Position numbers and translations under genes: made by a program
Assembly: GCF_001854325.1 (NCBI RefSeq)
Contig: NZ_CP017755.1
Coordinates: forward strand, 3,038,001-3,102,000
Source: Cupriavidus malaysiensis
GTDB taxonomy: Bacteria > Pseudomonadota > Gammaproteobacteria > Burkholderiales > Burkholderiaceae
DNA: 64,000 nucleotides
Direction of reading: 5' to 3'
Notes under the pieces: generated by a model
What the model saw: the letters and a program-made list of their open reading frames with translations, nothing else
The model's database searches: none
What the model was told of the DNA's origin: nothing
Shown here: positions 18,750-27,840 of the stretch, piece after piece
Layout of the letters: each line of letters begins with the position of its first letter
How positions within the stretch are numbered: the stretch's first letter is position 1

Positions 18750-19538
18750 TCAATGCCCGCCCGGCTGCGTGGTGAAGGCCACGCAGCCCAGCGCGCTGTC
18801 GCCGCAGCCGATGCTGCAGCTCACGTGCAGACCCGGCCGCAACGCCTCGGCCGCGGTGGCAGCGCCGGCCATGATCAGCGAGCCGGCAGGAAGGCTGGCT
18901 TGCGCCGCGTGCAGCAGGCGCGCGGCCTGCACCACCGAGCGCAGCGGGTGGCCGAGGATAGCGCCGGTCGAGCCGACCTGCACGTCGCGGCCGTCGAACT
19001 GCATGCGCACGCCATGGTTGCCGAGGCCGTCGAAGCGGCGCGACCAGGCGCCCACCACCAGGCCGGCGGAGGAGCAGTTGTCCGCCACCACGTCCTCGAG
19101 ACTGAAGCGGAAATCGCGGTAGCGCGAGTCGATGATCTCCATCGCCGGCGCCACCGCTTCGAGATAGTCGGCGGCTTCCAGCGCGGTCAGCGGCGCGTCG
19201 ATGGTGCGGCGCGTGACAAAGCAGACTTCGGGCTCGACGCGCGGGTGGATGTAGCGCCCGAGATCGACCGGACCGCCATCCTCTTCGATCATGGCGTCGG
19301 TCAGGTAGCCCCAGATCAGGCTGTCCACGCCCATCTGCACCATCTTTGCGCGGCTGGTGAAGCCGAGCTTGATGCCCTTGAGGCGCTCGCCCCGTTCGAA
19401 GCGGCGGGCGATCGAGGCGTGCTGGATGGCGTAGGCCGTGGGCAGGTCGAAGCTGCCCGGCGCGAACTGGGGAATGGCTTGCGCCTGGCTGGCGGCCGCA
19501 TCGAGTGCGAGCGCGGCGTCGGCGAGGATCTGGCTCAT
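18750..19538 (-). CDS. nbaG: 4-oxalocrotonate decarboxylase
   Basis: A 262-aa enzyme of the 2-keto-4-pentenoate hydratase/4-oxalocrotonate decarboxylase family. The substrate-loop signature [27 protein letters not shown] is the decarboxylase form (DmpH/AmnE type), unlike the VDAPDFG form in the neighbouring hydratase. Metal-binding acidic residues lie in [11 protein letters not shown] and [12 protein letters not shown]. It converts 4-oxalocrotonate to 2-oxopent-4-enoate with loss of CO2. The start at 19538 gives a standard N-terminus; the longer ATG at 19649 would read into the hydratase gene. I use nbaG by analogy with the nba cluster; the name could differ. Confidence 0.88.
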   Translation of the reverse strand: MSQILADAALALDAAASQAQAIPQFAPGSFDLPTAYAIQHASIARRFERGERLKGIKLGFTSRAKMVQMGVDSLIWGYLTDAMIEEDGGPVDLGRYIHPRVEPEVCFVTRRTIDAPLTALEAADYLEAVAPAMEIIDSRYRDFRFSLEDVVADNCSSAGLVVGAWSRRFDGLGNHGVRMQFDGRDVQVGSTGAILGHPLRSVVQAARLLHAAQASLPAGSLIMAGAATAAEALRPGLHVSCSIGCGDSALGCVAFTTQPGGH

Positions 19539-19584
19539 GTCGGTTCCTGTGCAGGGGTTTCGTGGTGCGGCGGATCGCGCGGCT

Positions 19585-20394
19585 TCAGTCGCGCCCGCCG
19601 AAGACGGCCCGCACCGAGCCCAGCCCTTCGATGCGCGCCTGGAACACATCGCCGGGCGCGGCCGCCACCATCGGCCCCAGCGCCCCCGTCAGCAGCACGT
19701 CGCCGGCGCGCAGCGGCGCGCCCAGCCGGGCCATGGTGTCGGCCAGCCATACCGCCGCGTTGAGCGGATTGCCCAGGCAGGCCGCGCCCACGCCGCTCGA
19801 GACCGGCTCGCCGCGGCGCTCCATCACCATGCCGCAGTCGACCAGGTCGAGCCGGTCCAGCGTGACCGGCCGCGTACCCAGCACGAACAGGCCGGAAGAG
19901 GCGTTGTCGGCCACGGTGTCGGCCAGCCGGATGTCCCAGTCGGCGATGCGGCTGCCCACCACTTCCAGCGCAGGCAGCGCGTAGGCCGTGGCGGAAATCA
20001 CGTCGGCCACCGTATGCGACAGGTGCGGCAGGTCGCGCTGCAGCACCAGCGCGATCTCGGCCTCGACCTTGGGCTGCAGGGTGCGCGACCAGGCGATCTC
20101 CTCGCCATCGCCGGCCGCCATGGTGGCGAACAGCGCGCCGAAGTCGGGCGCATCGACGCCGAGCTGGCGCTGCACCGCCTTCGAAGTCAGGCCGATCTTG
20201 CGGCCGACCAGGCGCTCGCCACCGGCCAGGCGGCGCTCGCTCAGCACTTGCTGCACCTGGTAGGCCATCGTCAGCACGTCGCCGCCAGGTCCGGCCGCGG
20301 CGGCCAGTTCTTCGCGCACGGGCGGGGTGGGCTGGCGCAGTTCGGCAGCGCGCCAAAGACGCTGCGCCACCTGCTGGACGACTTCATCGATCAT
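19585..20394 (-). CDS. 2-oxopent-4-enoate hydratase (MhpD-like)
   Basis: A 269-aa hydratase that adds water to 2-oxopent-4-enoate to give 4-hydroxy-2-oxovalerate. Diagnostic blocks are [38 protein letters not shown] with the metal glutamates, [14 protein letters not shown] and [15 protein letters not shown] prefer the start at 20394 because GAGGGAA lies six bases upstream and the length then equals typical MhpD. The ATG at 20412, overlapping the previous stop as ATGA, is an alternative adding six residues. The aldolase and acetaldehyde dehydrogenase that would complete the meta pathway are not in the window. Confidence 0.9.
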   Translation of the reverse strand: MIDEVVQQVAQRLWRAAELRQPTPPVREELAAAAGPGGDVLTMAYQVQQVLSERRLAGGERLVGRKIGLTSKAVQRQLGVDAPDFGALFATMAAGDGEEIAWSRTLQPKVEAEIALVLQRDLPHLSHTVADVISATAYALPALEVVGSRIADWDIRLADTVADNASSGLFVLGTRPVTLDRLDLVDCGMVMERRGEPVSSGVGAACLGNPLNAAVWLADTMARLGAPLRAGDVLLTGALGPMVAAAPGDVFQARIEGLGSVRAVFGGRD

Positions 20395-20408
20395 GGCTTC
20401 CCTCGGCA

Positions 20409-20807
20409 TCATGAGCGCTCCGCTGTGGAGCAGGCAAAGGTGAACTCGATCTCCACCGCGGCGCCCAGCGGCAGCGCGGCGACACCGAGCGTGGTACGGG
20501 CCGGCAGCGGCCGGCCGGCGAAGACCGACTCCCAGGCGTGGTTGAATTCGGCGAAGGTGGAGAAATCGCTGAGGTAGGCGCGCGCCAGGCACAGGGCATC
20601 GAGATCGAGGCCATAGTCCGGCAGCGCCAGTTGCAGGTTGTCGAAGATGCGCCGGGTCTGCGCGGCCACGCCGCCGTCGACCAGGCGGCCGCTGTCTGGG
20701 TCCAGCGCCACCATGCCGGCCACGTAGGCGGTGGCGCCGTGGCGCACGCACGGCGAATAGGCGAACTTCGGCGCGGCCACGCGCGTCGAGAGGATTCTCT
20801 GCAGCAT
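20409..20807 (-). CDS. second RidA/YjgF-family protein of the operon
   Basis: A 132-aa RidA-fold protein, clearly different from the 2-aminomuconate deaminase in the same operon. It has the general imine/enamine deaminase pattern: [58 protein letters not shown] and [26 protein letters not shown]. The Arg of PARTTLGV is the residue that defines deaminase-competent RidA proteins. It lies six bases after the dehydrogenase stop and touches the hydratase start. It may quench reactive aminomuconate-semialdehyde or imine side products, or act as a second deaminase; which one cannot be said from sequence. Confidence 0.82.
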   Translation of the reverse strand: MLQRILSTRVAAPKFAYSPCVRHGATAYVAGMVALDPDSGRLVDGGVAAQTRRIFDNLQLALPDYGLDLDALCLARAYLSDFSTFAEFNHAWESVFAGRPLPARTTLGVAALPLGAAVEIEFTFACSTAERS

Positions 20808-20813
20808 GGCGCC

Positions 20814-22295
20814 TCAGATCTTGATGCTGACGTTGGTGGTCTCGGAGTAGAAGTCCAGCGAGTAGCGGCCTCCCTCGCGCCCCATGCCCGACAGCTTGCT
20901 GCCACCGAACGGTGTGCGCAGGTCGCGCGAGAACCAGGTATTGACCCAGGCGATGCCCACGTGCAGGCGCGCCGTCACGCGGTGCGCGCGCGACAGGTTG
21001 GTGGTCCACACGCTGCTCGCCAGGCCATAGGCGCTGTCGTTGGCGCGGCGGATCGCCTCGTCCTCGCTGTCGAACGGCGCCAGGTGGCAGACCGGGCCGA
21101 ACACTTCCTCGCGCATGCAGCGCGCGTCGTCCGCCAGGCCGGTCCAGATGGTCGGCAGCACGAAGGCGCCGTCGTCGCGCGCGTCGCCGAACTGCGGCAC
21201 ACGGCCGCCGGTGACGACAGTGGCGCCCTCCTGCACGGCGAGATCGAAATAGGACAGCACCTTGTCGCGGTGGCCGTGCGAGATCAAGGAGCCCATGAAG
21301 ACCCCGGGCTGGTCGGGCCAGCCCACCTGCAGCGCCTCGGTGCGCGCCTTGAGCGCGGCGACGAAGCGCTCGAAGAGGGGACGCTCGACGTAGACGCGCT
21401 CCGTGCACAGGCACACCTGGCCGGCGTTGGTGAAGCTGGAGCGCACGATGCCCTCCACGGCGGCGTCGAAATCGGCGTCGGCGAACACGATGGCGGCGTT
21501 CTTGCCACCCAGCTCGAACGACACCTCCTTCACGCCGTCGGCGACCGCCTTCATGATGGCGGCACCGGTGCGCGACTCGCCGGTGAACGTCACCGCGTCG
21601 ACACCCCCATGCGTGGTCAGCGCCTCGCCGGCCGAGCCGGGGCCGAAGCCATGGACCACGTTGAACACGCCGGCCGGCGCGCCGGCCTCGTGGAACGCCT
21701 CGGCCACCAGCGTGGCGGTCGACGGCGTCTCCTCGGACGGCTTGCAGACGATGGCATTGCCGCAGATCAGCGCCGGCGCCGCCTTCCAGGTCAGCGACAG
21801 GATCGGCAGGTTCCACGGCGAGATGCTGGCGACCACGCCGAGCGGCTTGCGCTTGGTGTAGTTGATCAGTTCGGTGCCGTCGCCCAGCCGGGTCTCGAAG
21901 AAGTCGGTATGGGCCAGCTTGCCGAGGTCGGCGAAGGTGCGGAAGTTGTGGATGCCGCGGTAGATATCGAGCTGGCGCGCCTGGCCGAGCGGGCGGCCGG
22001 TATCGGCCACCTCGGCGGCAAGGAAGTCCTCGAAGCGGCGCTCGATGATGTCGGCCACGCGATGCAGCAGGCGCGCGCGCTCCTCGACATGGGAGCGGCC
22101 CCAGGGCCCTGCCATGGCCGCGCGCGCGCTGCGCACGGCGCGGTCGACCAGCGCGGCGTCGGCCTCGTGCACCTGGGCCAGCTCATGGCCATCCACCGGG
22201 CACAGGTTGCTGAAGGTCCGCCCGGTTTCGACGAACTCGCCGCCCACATAGTTGCGCGTCGGCCGCAGCGACGCCGGTAGATTGAATCGCGACAA
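20814..22295 (-). CDS. nbaE: 2-aminomuconate-6-semialdehyde dehydrogenase
   Basis: A 493-aa NAD-dependent aldehyde dehydrogenase of the hydroxymuconic/aminomuconic semialdehyde group. The start is a TTG at 22295 with a strong GGAGGAGA seven bases upstream; no ATG matches the family N-terminus ([19 protein letters not shown]). Catalytic features are SPWNLP, KPSEETP, the general base Glu in ELGGKNAA and the nucleophile in [14 protein letters not shown], and the C-terminal [21 protein letters not shown] typical of this subgroup. It oxidises 2-aminomuconate semialdehyde to 2-aminomuconate. It is the first gene of the catabolic operon, 178 bases after the LysR gene. Confidence 0.92.
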   Translation of the reverse strand: MSRFNLPASLRPTRNYVGGEFVETGRTFSNLCPVDGHELAQVHEADAALVDRAVRSARAAMAGPWGRSHVEERARLLHRVADIIERRFEDFLAAEVADTGRPLGQARQLDIYRGIHNFRTFADLGKLAHTDFFETRLGDGTELINYTKRKPLGVVASISPWNLPILSLTWKAAPALICGNAIVCKPSEETPSTATLVAEAFHEAGAPAGVFNVVHGFGPGSAGEALTTHGGVDAVTFTGESRTGAAIMKAVADGVKEVSFELGGKNAAIVFADADFDAAVEGIVRSSFTNAGQVCLCTERVYVERPLFERFVAALKARTEALQVGWPDQPGVFMGSLISHGHRDKVLSYFDLAVQEGATVVTGGRVPQFGDARDDGAFVLPTIWTGLADDARCMREEVFGPVCHLAPFDSEDEAIRRANDSAYGLASSVWTTNLSRAHRVTARLHVGIAWVNTWFSRDLRTPFGGSKLSGMGREGGRYSLDFYSETTNVSIKI

Positions 22296-22377
22296 GATGG
22301 TCTCCTCCGATGGCGCCGTCCACGATGGCCGCGCCGGCCTCGCGCGGCCGGGGGCTCCGGCTGACGGGCACGGAAGG

Positions 22378-22440
22378 ATTCTAGGGAGCGGGCCGCGCGC
22401 CGGATAATGAAATCCTCGCGCGTTCGTATAAGGAGCAGGA
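22378..22440 (-). promoter_or_regulatory. probable nba operon promoter region
   Basis: The 178-base gap between the LysR stop and the nbaE start holds an AT-richer island. Read on the minus strand, TAGAAT (22378-22383) could be a -10 box. Upstream of it is the small dyad GGAT-AATGA-AATCC (22402-22415 in plus orientation). No good -35 box is seen, as is common for LysR-activated promoters. Confidence 0.35.
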
Positions 22441-22473
22441 ATACCAGCGCTGCGGCGCGCCGGCACGACCCGG

Positions 22474-23403
22474 CTACGGCTCGGCGGCCTCGCGCAGCGC
22501 CTGCAGCAGGCGCTCGGCCGCCGGCGACGGCTCGCGCCCCTTGCACAGGGTATAGCCGATGGTGCCGAAGACGCTGCCATGGCCCAGCGGCAGCACGCTC
22601 AGCAAGCCACCCTGGACGAACTGCCGGGCCACCGAGAACGGCATCACCCCGATCATCTCGGACTGGATCAGCAGACCGAGATTGGTCAGGATCGAAACCG
22701 ACTCGATCACCCGCACCGGCCGCTTCATGCCCAACGCCTCGAAGAAGCGCAATGCCGCCGGCATCGCGTCGGACTCCGGTGTCGGCAGGATCCAGTCGTA
22801 GTGCTCGAGCTGCGCCAGCGCCGGCGCCACCTCGCTGGCGAGCGGATGGTGGCGCCCCACCACCGCACACAGCTTCTCCTCGAAGAGCGGCACGTGCTCC
22901 AGCGCCGGATCGCCCGGCTGCGCCGGCAGCAGGCCCACCATCACGTCCAGCTCGCCGCGCACCAGCGCCTCGAACATGGCCTCGTTGCCGCCCACGCGCA
23001 CCTCCACCACCACATCCGGCGCCAGCGCGCGCAGCCGCACCAGCGCCTTGGGCAGCAGGCGCGCCGAGGCCACCAGCAGCGAACCGACGATGACCTGCCC
23101 CGATACCCCGGCCTTCCAGGCATTGAGGTCGTCGGCCAGCAGGCGCACCCCCGCCAGCAGCGAACGGCAGTGCCCGTGCATCATGCGGCCGAAATCGGTC
23201 AGTTCCACGCCGCGCCGGGTGCGCACGAACAGCGCCTGCTCCATGTGTTCTTCCAGTTCCTGCACCGCCTTGGTCAGCGCCGGCTGGGTCATATGCAGCT
23301 CGCGCGACGCCGCCAGCAGCGAGCCGGTGGCGACCACGGTGTCGAAGATGGCGAGTTGCTGCAGGCGCAGGCGGCGGGCCAGCGAGAGTTTGGAGAAGGA
23401 CAT
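22474..23403 (-). CDS. LysR-family regulator of the 3-hydroxyanthranilate operon
   Basis: A 309-aa LysR protein with HTH residues LQQLAIFDTVVATGSLLAASRELHMTQPALTKAVQELE. The form TQPALTKAVQELEE is that of the PcaQ/GbpR-like branch. It lies upstream of the nba genes on the same strand and could be cotranscribed or separately expressed. Its effector domain (CAVVGRHHPLAS, WILPTPESDAMP) is standard. Control of the catabolic genes is inferred only from position; the effector might be 3-hydroxyanthranilate or an intermediate. Confidence 0.85.
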   Translation of the reverse strand: MSFSKLSLARRLRLQQLAIFDTVVATGSLLAASRELHMTQPALTKAVQELEEHMEQALFVRTRRGVELTDFGRMMHGHCRSLLAGVRLLADDLNAWKAGVSGQVIVGSLLVASARLLPKALVRLRALAPDVVVEVRVGGNEAMFEALVRGELDVMVGLLPAQPGDPALEHVPLFEEKLCAVVGRHHPLASEVAPALAQLEHYDWILPTPESDAMPAALRFFEALGMKRPVRVIESVSILTNLGLLIQSEMIGVMPFSVARQFVQGGLLSVLPLGHGSVFGTIGYTLCKGREPSPAAERLLQALREAAEP

Positions 23404-23640
23404 GGGAGCTCGCAGGGATCGGGCGCGGCGCGGCTTCAGCGGCCGCCGGCGCCGCAGATATTACCGCAAGGCACGCCGGCGGCCTGCCCGCCGTGCCCGC
23501 CGATGCTGGCAACGGCCACGCGCCACCCTCCGCTTCCGGCGGGTATCAAGCACACGCCCGCAGATGCGGTAATGGCTTGTTTTCATTGGATTTCCGCGGC
23601 TCCTGCCGCAGCCTGCACGGTGCCACGGCACAAGTTTCCC

Positions 23641-23668
23641 TTGACCATTGCGATTCCCCGGCTATGAT
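23641..23668 (+). promoter_or_regulatory. sigma-70 promoter of the dioxygenase/BKACE operon
   Basis: TTGACC (23641-23646) and TATGAT (23663-23668) are separated by 16 bases and match -35 and -10 consensus hexamers closely, which is rare in this GC-rich window. The two LacI-type palindromes begin two bases after the -10 box, over the expected transcription start. Confidence 0.8.
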
Positions 23669-23669
23669 T

Positions 23670-23694
23670 GCAAACGTTTGCAGCAAACGTTTGC
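23670..23694 (+). promoter_or_regulatory. twin LacI-type operators
   Basis: The perfect 12-bp palindrome GCAAACGTTTGC occurs at 23670-23681 and again at 23683-23694, 13 bases centre to centre. The central CG with flanking AA/TT is the hallmark of LacI/GalR-family sites. The second copy abuts the AAGGAG ribosome site (23695-23700), so a bound repressor would cover the transcription start. The obvious partner is the LacI-family gene at 28997-30031 that closes the operon. Confidence 0.85.
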
Positions 23695-23705
23695 AAGGAG
23701 CAGTG

Positions 23706-24644
23706 ATGGAGACAGCAGTTCACGACAAGACATCCCGCGCCGACGAAGCGCTCGCGCTGATCGAGGACGAGTTTTCGGTGACGCCCATCGTCGAGGCCGC
23801 CATGGCAGGCACGTCCGACCCGCGCCTGCGCTTCGTGATGGCGTCGCTGGTGCGGCACCTGCACGACTTCCTGCGCGAGGTCCGGCCCACCGACGAGGAG
23901 TTCGAGCGGGGCCTGGAATTCGTCGCCGCGCTCGGCCATGCCACCCATGCCACCAATAACGAAGTGGTGCTGGCGGCGGACGTGCTGGGGCTGTCGACCC
24001 TGGTCACGGTGATGAACAACAGCACCCGCGACGGCCGCACGCCCGGCGCGCTGCTGGGACCGTTCTACCGCGCCAACGCGCCGGCCTACGACTGCGGCGA
24101 CTGCGTGGTGCAGGACGATGCGCCCGGCCTGCCGCTGTTCGTCAGCGGCACGGTGCGCGCCACCGACGGCACGCCGCTGGCCGGTGCCCTGGTGGAGGTC
24201 TGGCAGGCATCGCCGGTGGGCCTGTACGACAACCAGGACCCGTCGCAGCCCGACCGCAACCTGCGCGGGCGCTTCCACACCGATGCCCACGGCCGCTACC
24301 ACTTCCGCACCGTGCGCCCGGCCGGCTATCCGGTACCGACCGGCGGCCCGGTGGGCACGCTGCTGGCGGCGCAGCAGCGCCATCCGTACCGCCCCGCCCA
24401 CATCCACTTCATCGTCGCCGCGCCGGGCTACCGCACCCTGGTCACCCAGGTCTTCGCCGACGAGGCGCCGGCGCTGGAAGGCGATGTGACCTTCGGCGTG
24501 CACCGCCAGCTGGTGGGCCGGCTCGACCATGTGGAGCAGGGCCGCAGCCCCTGGGGCGAGCTGCCCGCGCCCTACGACACGCTGGACTTCGACTTCGCGC
24601 TCGAACCCGGCACGCCGACCTTCCCCAAGCCGCCGATCGACTGA
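23706..24644 (+). CDS. intradiol ring-cleavage dioxygenase, hydroxyquinol 1,2-dioxygenase-like
   Basis: A 312-aa non-heme Fe(III) dioxygenase. An N-terminal dimerisation domain (LRFVMASLVRHLHDFLREV ... VLGLSTLVTVMNN) of the hydroxyquinol/catechol dioxygenase type precedes the catalytic beta domain. Iron ligands by pattern are Tyr174 (VGLYDNQDP), Tyr208 (AGYPVP), His232 and His234 (RPAHIHF). RNLRGRFHTDAHGRYHFRTVRPAGYPVP is closer to hydroxyquinol 1,2-dioxygenases than to CatA. The start at 23706 follows AAGGAG. First gene of the LacI-controlled operon. Cleavage of hydroxyquinol would yield maleylacetate; a substituted catechol remains possible. It is distinct from the catA gene at 36978-37913. 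Confidence 0.85.
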   Translation: METAVHDKTSRADEALALIEDEFSVTPIVEAAMAGTSDPRLRFVMASLVRHLHDFLREVRPTDEEFERGLEFVAALGHATHATNNEVVLAADVLGLSTLVTVMNNSTRDGRTPGALLGPFYRANAPAYDCGDCVVQDDAPGLPLFVSGTVRATDGTPLAGALVEVWQASPVGLYDNQDPSQPDRNLRGRFHTDAHGRYHFRTVRPAGYPVPTGGPVGTLLAAQQRHPYRPAHIHFIVAAPGYRTLVTQVFADEAPALEGDVTFGVHRQLVGRLDHVEQGRSPWGELPAPYDTLDFDFALEPGTPTFPKPPID

Positions 24645-24701
24645 ACGGCCGCTGCACGCTTGCCATCCCTTCCCATCCACCCTGTCATCGCGCACCACAC
24701 C

Positions 24702-25451
24702 ATGAGCCTCTCTCCTCTTTCCGGCAAGGTCGCCGTCATCCTCGGCGGCACCGGCGGCATCGGCTTCGCCGCCGGCGACGCGCTGGCCCGCCTCGGCGCC
24801 AGCATCGTGCTGGCCGGGCGCAACCACGACGGCGCGGCCAGCGCGGCGGCGGCGCTGCCGGCCGGCAACCACCTGGCCGCCAGCGCCGAGATCCGCGACA
24901 GCGCCTCGCTGCGCGAACTGGCCGCCTCGGTCCTGCACCACTACGGCCGCATCGACATCCTGGTCAATGCCGCCGGCTTCACGCGCGCCGTCCCGCATGC
25001 CGACCTGGACGCCCTCGACGACGACCTGATCGACGAACTGTTCGCGGTCAACTGGCGCGGCCAGTTCGCCGCCATCCGCGCCTTCGCGCCGCACCTGCGC
25101 GCCGGCGGCGACGGACTGGTCGTCAACGTGGGCTCGATCGCCGGCCGCAACGGCCAGGGCAGCAACGTGGCCTACTGCGCCGCCAAGGCCGGGCTCGACG
25201 CCATGGCCATGTCGCTGGGCCGGGCGCTGGCACCGGAGATCCGCGTGCTCAACGTCTCGCCCGGCGTGGTCGACACCGATTTCGTGCCGGGCCGCGACGC
25301 CGCCTTCAACGAACGCGCGGCCAGGACCACGCCGCTCAAGCGCATCGGCCGCGCCCAGGACGTGGCCGAGGCCATCGCCGCCTGCGCCACCACGCTGCGC
25401 TTCGCCACCGGCACCACCCTGGTGGTCGACGGCGGCCGCCTGCTCGGCTGA
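24702..25451 (+). CDS. SDR-family NAD(P)-dependent oxidoreductase
   Basis: A 249-aa classical short-chain dehydrogenase. Cofactor motif GGTGGIGFAAG near the N-terminus, NAAG motif in ILVNAAGFT, catalytic Ser in VNVGSIAGRNGQGSN and YxxxK in AYCAAKAG, and a C-terminal TTLVVDGGRLLG. The start at 24702 (MSLSPLSGKVAVILGG) is the usual family form; 57 bases separate it from the dioxygenase. Its substrate is unknown: it could act before ring cleavage (a dihydrodiol or hydroxy-ring compound) or on a side chain. Belongs to the LacI-controlled operon. Confidence 0.88.
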   Translation: MSLSPLSGKVAVILGGTGGIGFAAGDALARLGASIVLAGRNHDGAASAAAALPAGNHLAASAEIRDSASLRELAASVLHHYGRIDILVNAAGFTRAVPHADLDALDDDLIDELFAVNWRGQFAAIRAFAPHLRAGGDGLVVNVGSIAGRNGQGSNVAYCAAKAGLDAMAMSLGRALAPEIRVLNVSPGVVDTDFVPGRDAAFNERAARTTPLKRIGRAQDVAEAIAACATTLRFATGTTLVVDGGRLLG

Positions 25452-25490
25452 ACGCCCCCCCGCCCCCCGGACATCACGCACCCACGCCCC

Positions 25491-26375
25491 ATGCATGCAC
25501 GCAAAACCCTGATCACCTGCGCCGTGACCGGCAACATCGTCACGCCCGAGCAGCACCCCGGCCTGCCGGTCACGCCGGCACAGATCGCCGACGCGGCGCT
25601 GGAAGCCGCCGAGGCCGGCGCCGCCGCCGCGCACATCCACGTGCGCGACCCCGAGACCGGCCGGCCCTCGATGTCGCTCGACTACTACGCCGACGTCATC
25701 GACCGCATCCGCCGCCGCCACCGCACACTCATCATCAACCTCACCACCGGCCCCGGCGGACGCTTCGTGCCGAGCGAGGACGAGCCGCGCGTGGCCGCGC
25801 CCGGCACCACGCTGCTGCACCCGGCCAAGCGTGTCGAGCACATCGCGGCGCTGCGCCCCGACGTCTGCTCGCTCGACCTGAACACCATGAACTCGGGCGG
25901 CGACGTCGTCATCAACACCCCGGCCAACGTCCGCAAGATGGCCAAGGTGATCCGCGCAGCCGGCGTGATGCCCGAGCTGGAGATCTTCGATTCCGGCGAC
26001 CTCAACCTGGCGCTGGACCTGCAGCGCGAAGGGGTGCTCGACGGCCCCGGCCTGTGGACCTTCGTGCTGGGCGTCAAGTACGGCTTCGCCGCCACGCCGG
26101 AGACCGTCTTCTACGCGCGCAACATGCTGCCGCCGGGCGCCCACTGGTCCGCCTTCGGCATCGGCCGCGCCGAGTTCCCGATGGTGGCCCAGGCCTGGCT
26201 CGCCGGCGGCCATGTACGGGTCGGGCTGGAAGACAACCTCTACCTCGAGAAAGGCGTGCTGGCACCCGACAACGCGGCCTTGGTGGCCAAGGCGCGCGGC
26301 ATCGTCGAATCGCTCGGCGGCGAGATCGCCTCGCCCGCCGAAGCCCGCCGCACCCTCGGCCTGCGCGACGCCTGA
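25491..26375 (+). CDS. BKACE-family beta-keto acid cleavage enzyme (DUF849)
   Basis: A 294-aa TIM-barrel enzyme of the family founded by 3-keto-5-aminohexanoate cleavage enzyme. These use Zn2+ and acetyl-CoA to split a beta-keto acid into acetoacetate and a shorter acyl-CoA. Signatures are LITCAVTGNIVTPEQHP, AAAAHIHVRDPETGRPSM with the two zinc His residues, IINLTTGPGG, DVCSLDLNTMN, PELEIFDSGDL and GGHVRVGLEDNLYL. Located third in the operon after an intradiol dioxygenase. Ring cleavage of hydroxyquinol followed by reduction gives 3-oxoadipate, a beta-keto acid, so a direct CoA-dependent cleavage is a plausible role; this is inference. Confidence 0.9.
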   Translation: MHARKTLITCAVTGNIVTPEQHPGLPVTPAQIADAALEAAEAGAAAAHIHVRDPETGRPSMSLDYYADVIDRIRRRHRTLIINLTTGPGGRFVPSEDEPRVAAPGTTLLHPAKRVEHIAALRPDVCSLDLNTMNSGGDVVINTPANVRKMAKVIRAAGVMPELEIFDSGDLNLALDLQREGVLDGPGLWTFVLGVKYGFAATPETVFYARNMLPPGAHWSAFGIGRAEFPMVAQAWLAGGHVRVGLEDNLYLEKGVLAPDNAALVAKARGIVESLGGEIASPAEARRTLGLRDA

Positions 26376-26436
26376 AGCGCGCCGCACGCACGCATACGGC
26401 ACCCACACCCCAAACCCAAGTCCGACAGGAAAGCCC

Positions 26437-27414
26437 GTGAACACCATCCAAGTCAGCCGCAAGGCTTCCGATATCGACTCCCTGCAGCTCGACCTGCTCG
26501 ACCTGCCCCGCCCGGCCGCCCAGCACAGCCAGTGCGTGATCGAAGTGGCCAGCGCCGGCGTCAACCCGAGCGACGTCAAGGCCACGCTCGGCCTGATGCC
26601 GCACGCGGTGTGGCCGCGCACGCCCGGACGCGACTTCGCCGGCACCGTGGTCGAGGGTCCCGCCGCGCTGCTCGGCCGCGCGGTCTGGGGCAGCGGCGGC
26701 GAGCTCGGCATCCGCCGCGACGGCAGCCATGCGCGCTACCTGCGCCTGCCGGTGGAGTCGGTGCGCGAGAAGCCGTCGACGCTCTCGCTGCTGGAGGCCG
26801 GCGCCGTCGGCGTGCCCTTCATCACCGCGTACGAGGGGCTGCGCCGTGCCGGCATGCCGGGCGCGGGCAGCACCGTGCTGGTCTGCGGCGGCAATGGCAA
26901 GGTCGGCCAGGCAGCGGTCCAGATCGCCACCGCGCTGGGCGCGCGCGTGTTCGCCGTCGAGCGCACCGCCGAGGCCTATCGCGGCCATGCCAGCGGGCCG
27001 GTGCGGATGATCGACGCCAGCCGCGAGCGCATCGCCGAAGTGGTGCGCGACGAGACCGGCGGCCATGGCGCCGACATCGTCTACAACACAGTCGGCAGCC
27101 CCTACTTCGAGCAGGCCAACCAGGCCATGGCGATCGGTGCCGCCCAGGTCTTCATCTCCACCATCGAGCGCGCGGTGCCGTTCGACATCTTCGCCTTCTA
27201 CCGCGGCCAGCACACCTATGCCGGCGTCGACACGCTGGCGCTGGACAGCGCCGCCGGCGCCTGCATCCTCGACCAGCTGGCGCCGATGTTCGCCAGCGGG
27301 GCGTTGCGTCCCTTCCCGGTGCTGCAGGACTACACCTTCGCGCTCGGGCAGGCCAAGGACGCCTATCGCGCGGTGCTGCAGGGCGCGCCCGAACGCGTGG
27401 TGCTCAAGCCATGA
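26437..27414 (+). CDS. MDR-family oxidoreductase (quinone reductase/zinc-free ADH type)
   Basis: A 325-aa medium-chain dehydrogenase/reductase starting at GTG 26437, with GACAGGAAAG just upstream. The N-terminal GroES-like part has CVIEVASAGVNPSDVKATLG and TPGRDFAGTVVEG. The Rossmann part has STVLVCGGNGKVGQAAVQIATALGARVFAVE in place of the usual AxxGxxG signature. No structural zinc cysteines are seen, which places it with the quinone oxidoreductase/enoyl reductase group. These commonly reduce activated C=C bonds, so reduction of a maleylacetate-like ring-cleavage product is conceivable. Its stop overlaps the cupin start by four bases. Confidence 0.82.
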   Translation: MNTIQVSRKASDIDSLQLDLLDLPRPAAQHSQCVIEVASAGVNPSDVKATLGLMPHAVWPRTPGRDFAGTVVEGPAALLGRAVWGSGGELGIRRDGSHARYLRLPVESVREKPSTLSLLEAGAVGVPFITAYEGLRRAGMPGAGSTVLVCGGNGKVGQAAVQIATALGARVFAVERTAEAYRGHASGPVRMIDASRERIAEVVRDETGGHGADIVYNTVGSPYFEQANQAMAIGAAQVFISTIERAVPFDIFAFYRGQHTYAGVDTLALDSAAGACILDQLAPMFASGALRPFPVLQDYTFALGQAKDAYRAVLQGAPERVVLKP

Positions 27415-27746
27415 ACGTCACCCGCTTCGCCGAAGCACCGGCCTACTTCCCGCCGCACCACACCGGCATGCACTGCCTGCGCCTGCAGGGGCACGAGGCG
27501 GGCCGCTCCGACGCCCTGTGGATGGGCGTGTCGGTGCTGCTGCCGGGCGGGCACACCGCCCTGGACGCCTCTCCCCTGGAGAAGCACTACGTCGTGCTGG
27601 AGGGCGAGGTGCGCCTGCGCACGCCGGACGAGACCGTCACGCTGCATCAGTACGACTCGGTGCGGCTGGCGCCGGGCGAGGCACGCGAAGTCTCGAACCC
27701 GTGCAACCGGCCCGCCCTGCTGCTGCTGGCCATGCCCTATCCGTGA
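27411..27746 (+). CDS. small single-domain cupin protein
   Basis: A 111-aa protein with one cupin beta barrel: motif 1 around GGHTALDASPLEKHYVVLEGEVRLR and motif 2 around LHQYDSVRLAPGEAREVSNP. The metal-ligand set is incomplete compared with canonical cupins (GHT...EKHYVVLEGE retains a His and Glu pair). It is translationally coupled to the MDR gene by an ATGA overlap. It might be an isomerase, lactonase-like or binding protein in the pathway. No specific function can be assigned. Confidence 0.78.
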   Translation: MNVTRFAEAPAYFPPHHTGMHCLRLQGHEAGRSDALWMGVSVLLPGGHTALDASPLEKHYVVLEGEVRLRTPDETVTLHQYDSVRLAPGEAREVSNPCNRPALLLLAMPYP

Positions 27747-27786
27747 GGCGGCCGGAGCCCGGCGCAGACCGGGCCCGGCCCTCGCC

Positions 27787-27812
27787 GGCGCGTCCGCCAC
27801 CGCGGACGCGCC
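27787..27812 (+). terminator. strong intercistronic hairpin before the Bug gene
   Basis: GGCGCGTCCGC (27787-27797), loop CACC, GCGGACGCGCC (27802-27812): a perfect 11-bp stem without T-run, between the cupin and receptor genes. It could be a partial terminator or a 3'-end-stabilising structure for the upstream mRNA, setting receptor and enzyme levels apart. Confidence 0.55.
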
Positions 27813-27840
27813 GCGCCCCACCCCACCAAGGAGACAAGAG

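Noticed and set aside
23583..26711. 1042-codon open frame on the minus strand
   Set aside because: It lies opposite the dioxygenase, SDR and BKACE genes, has Arg/Gly/Ala/Val-rich low-information sequence and no domain; it is open only because of GC-biased codon positions of the true genes.
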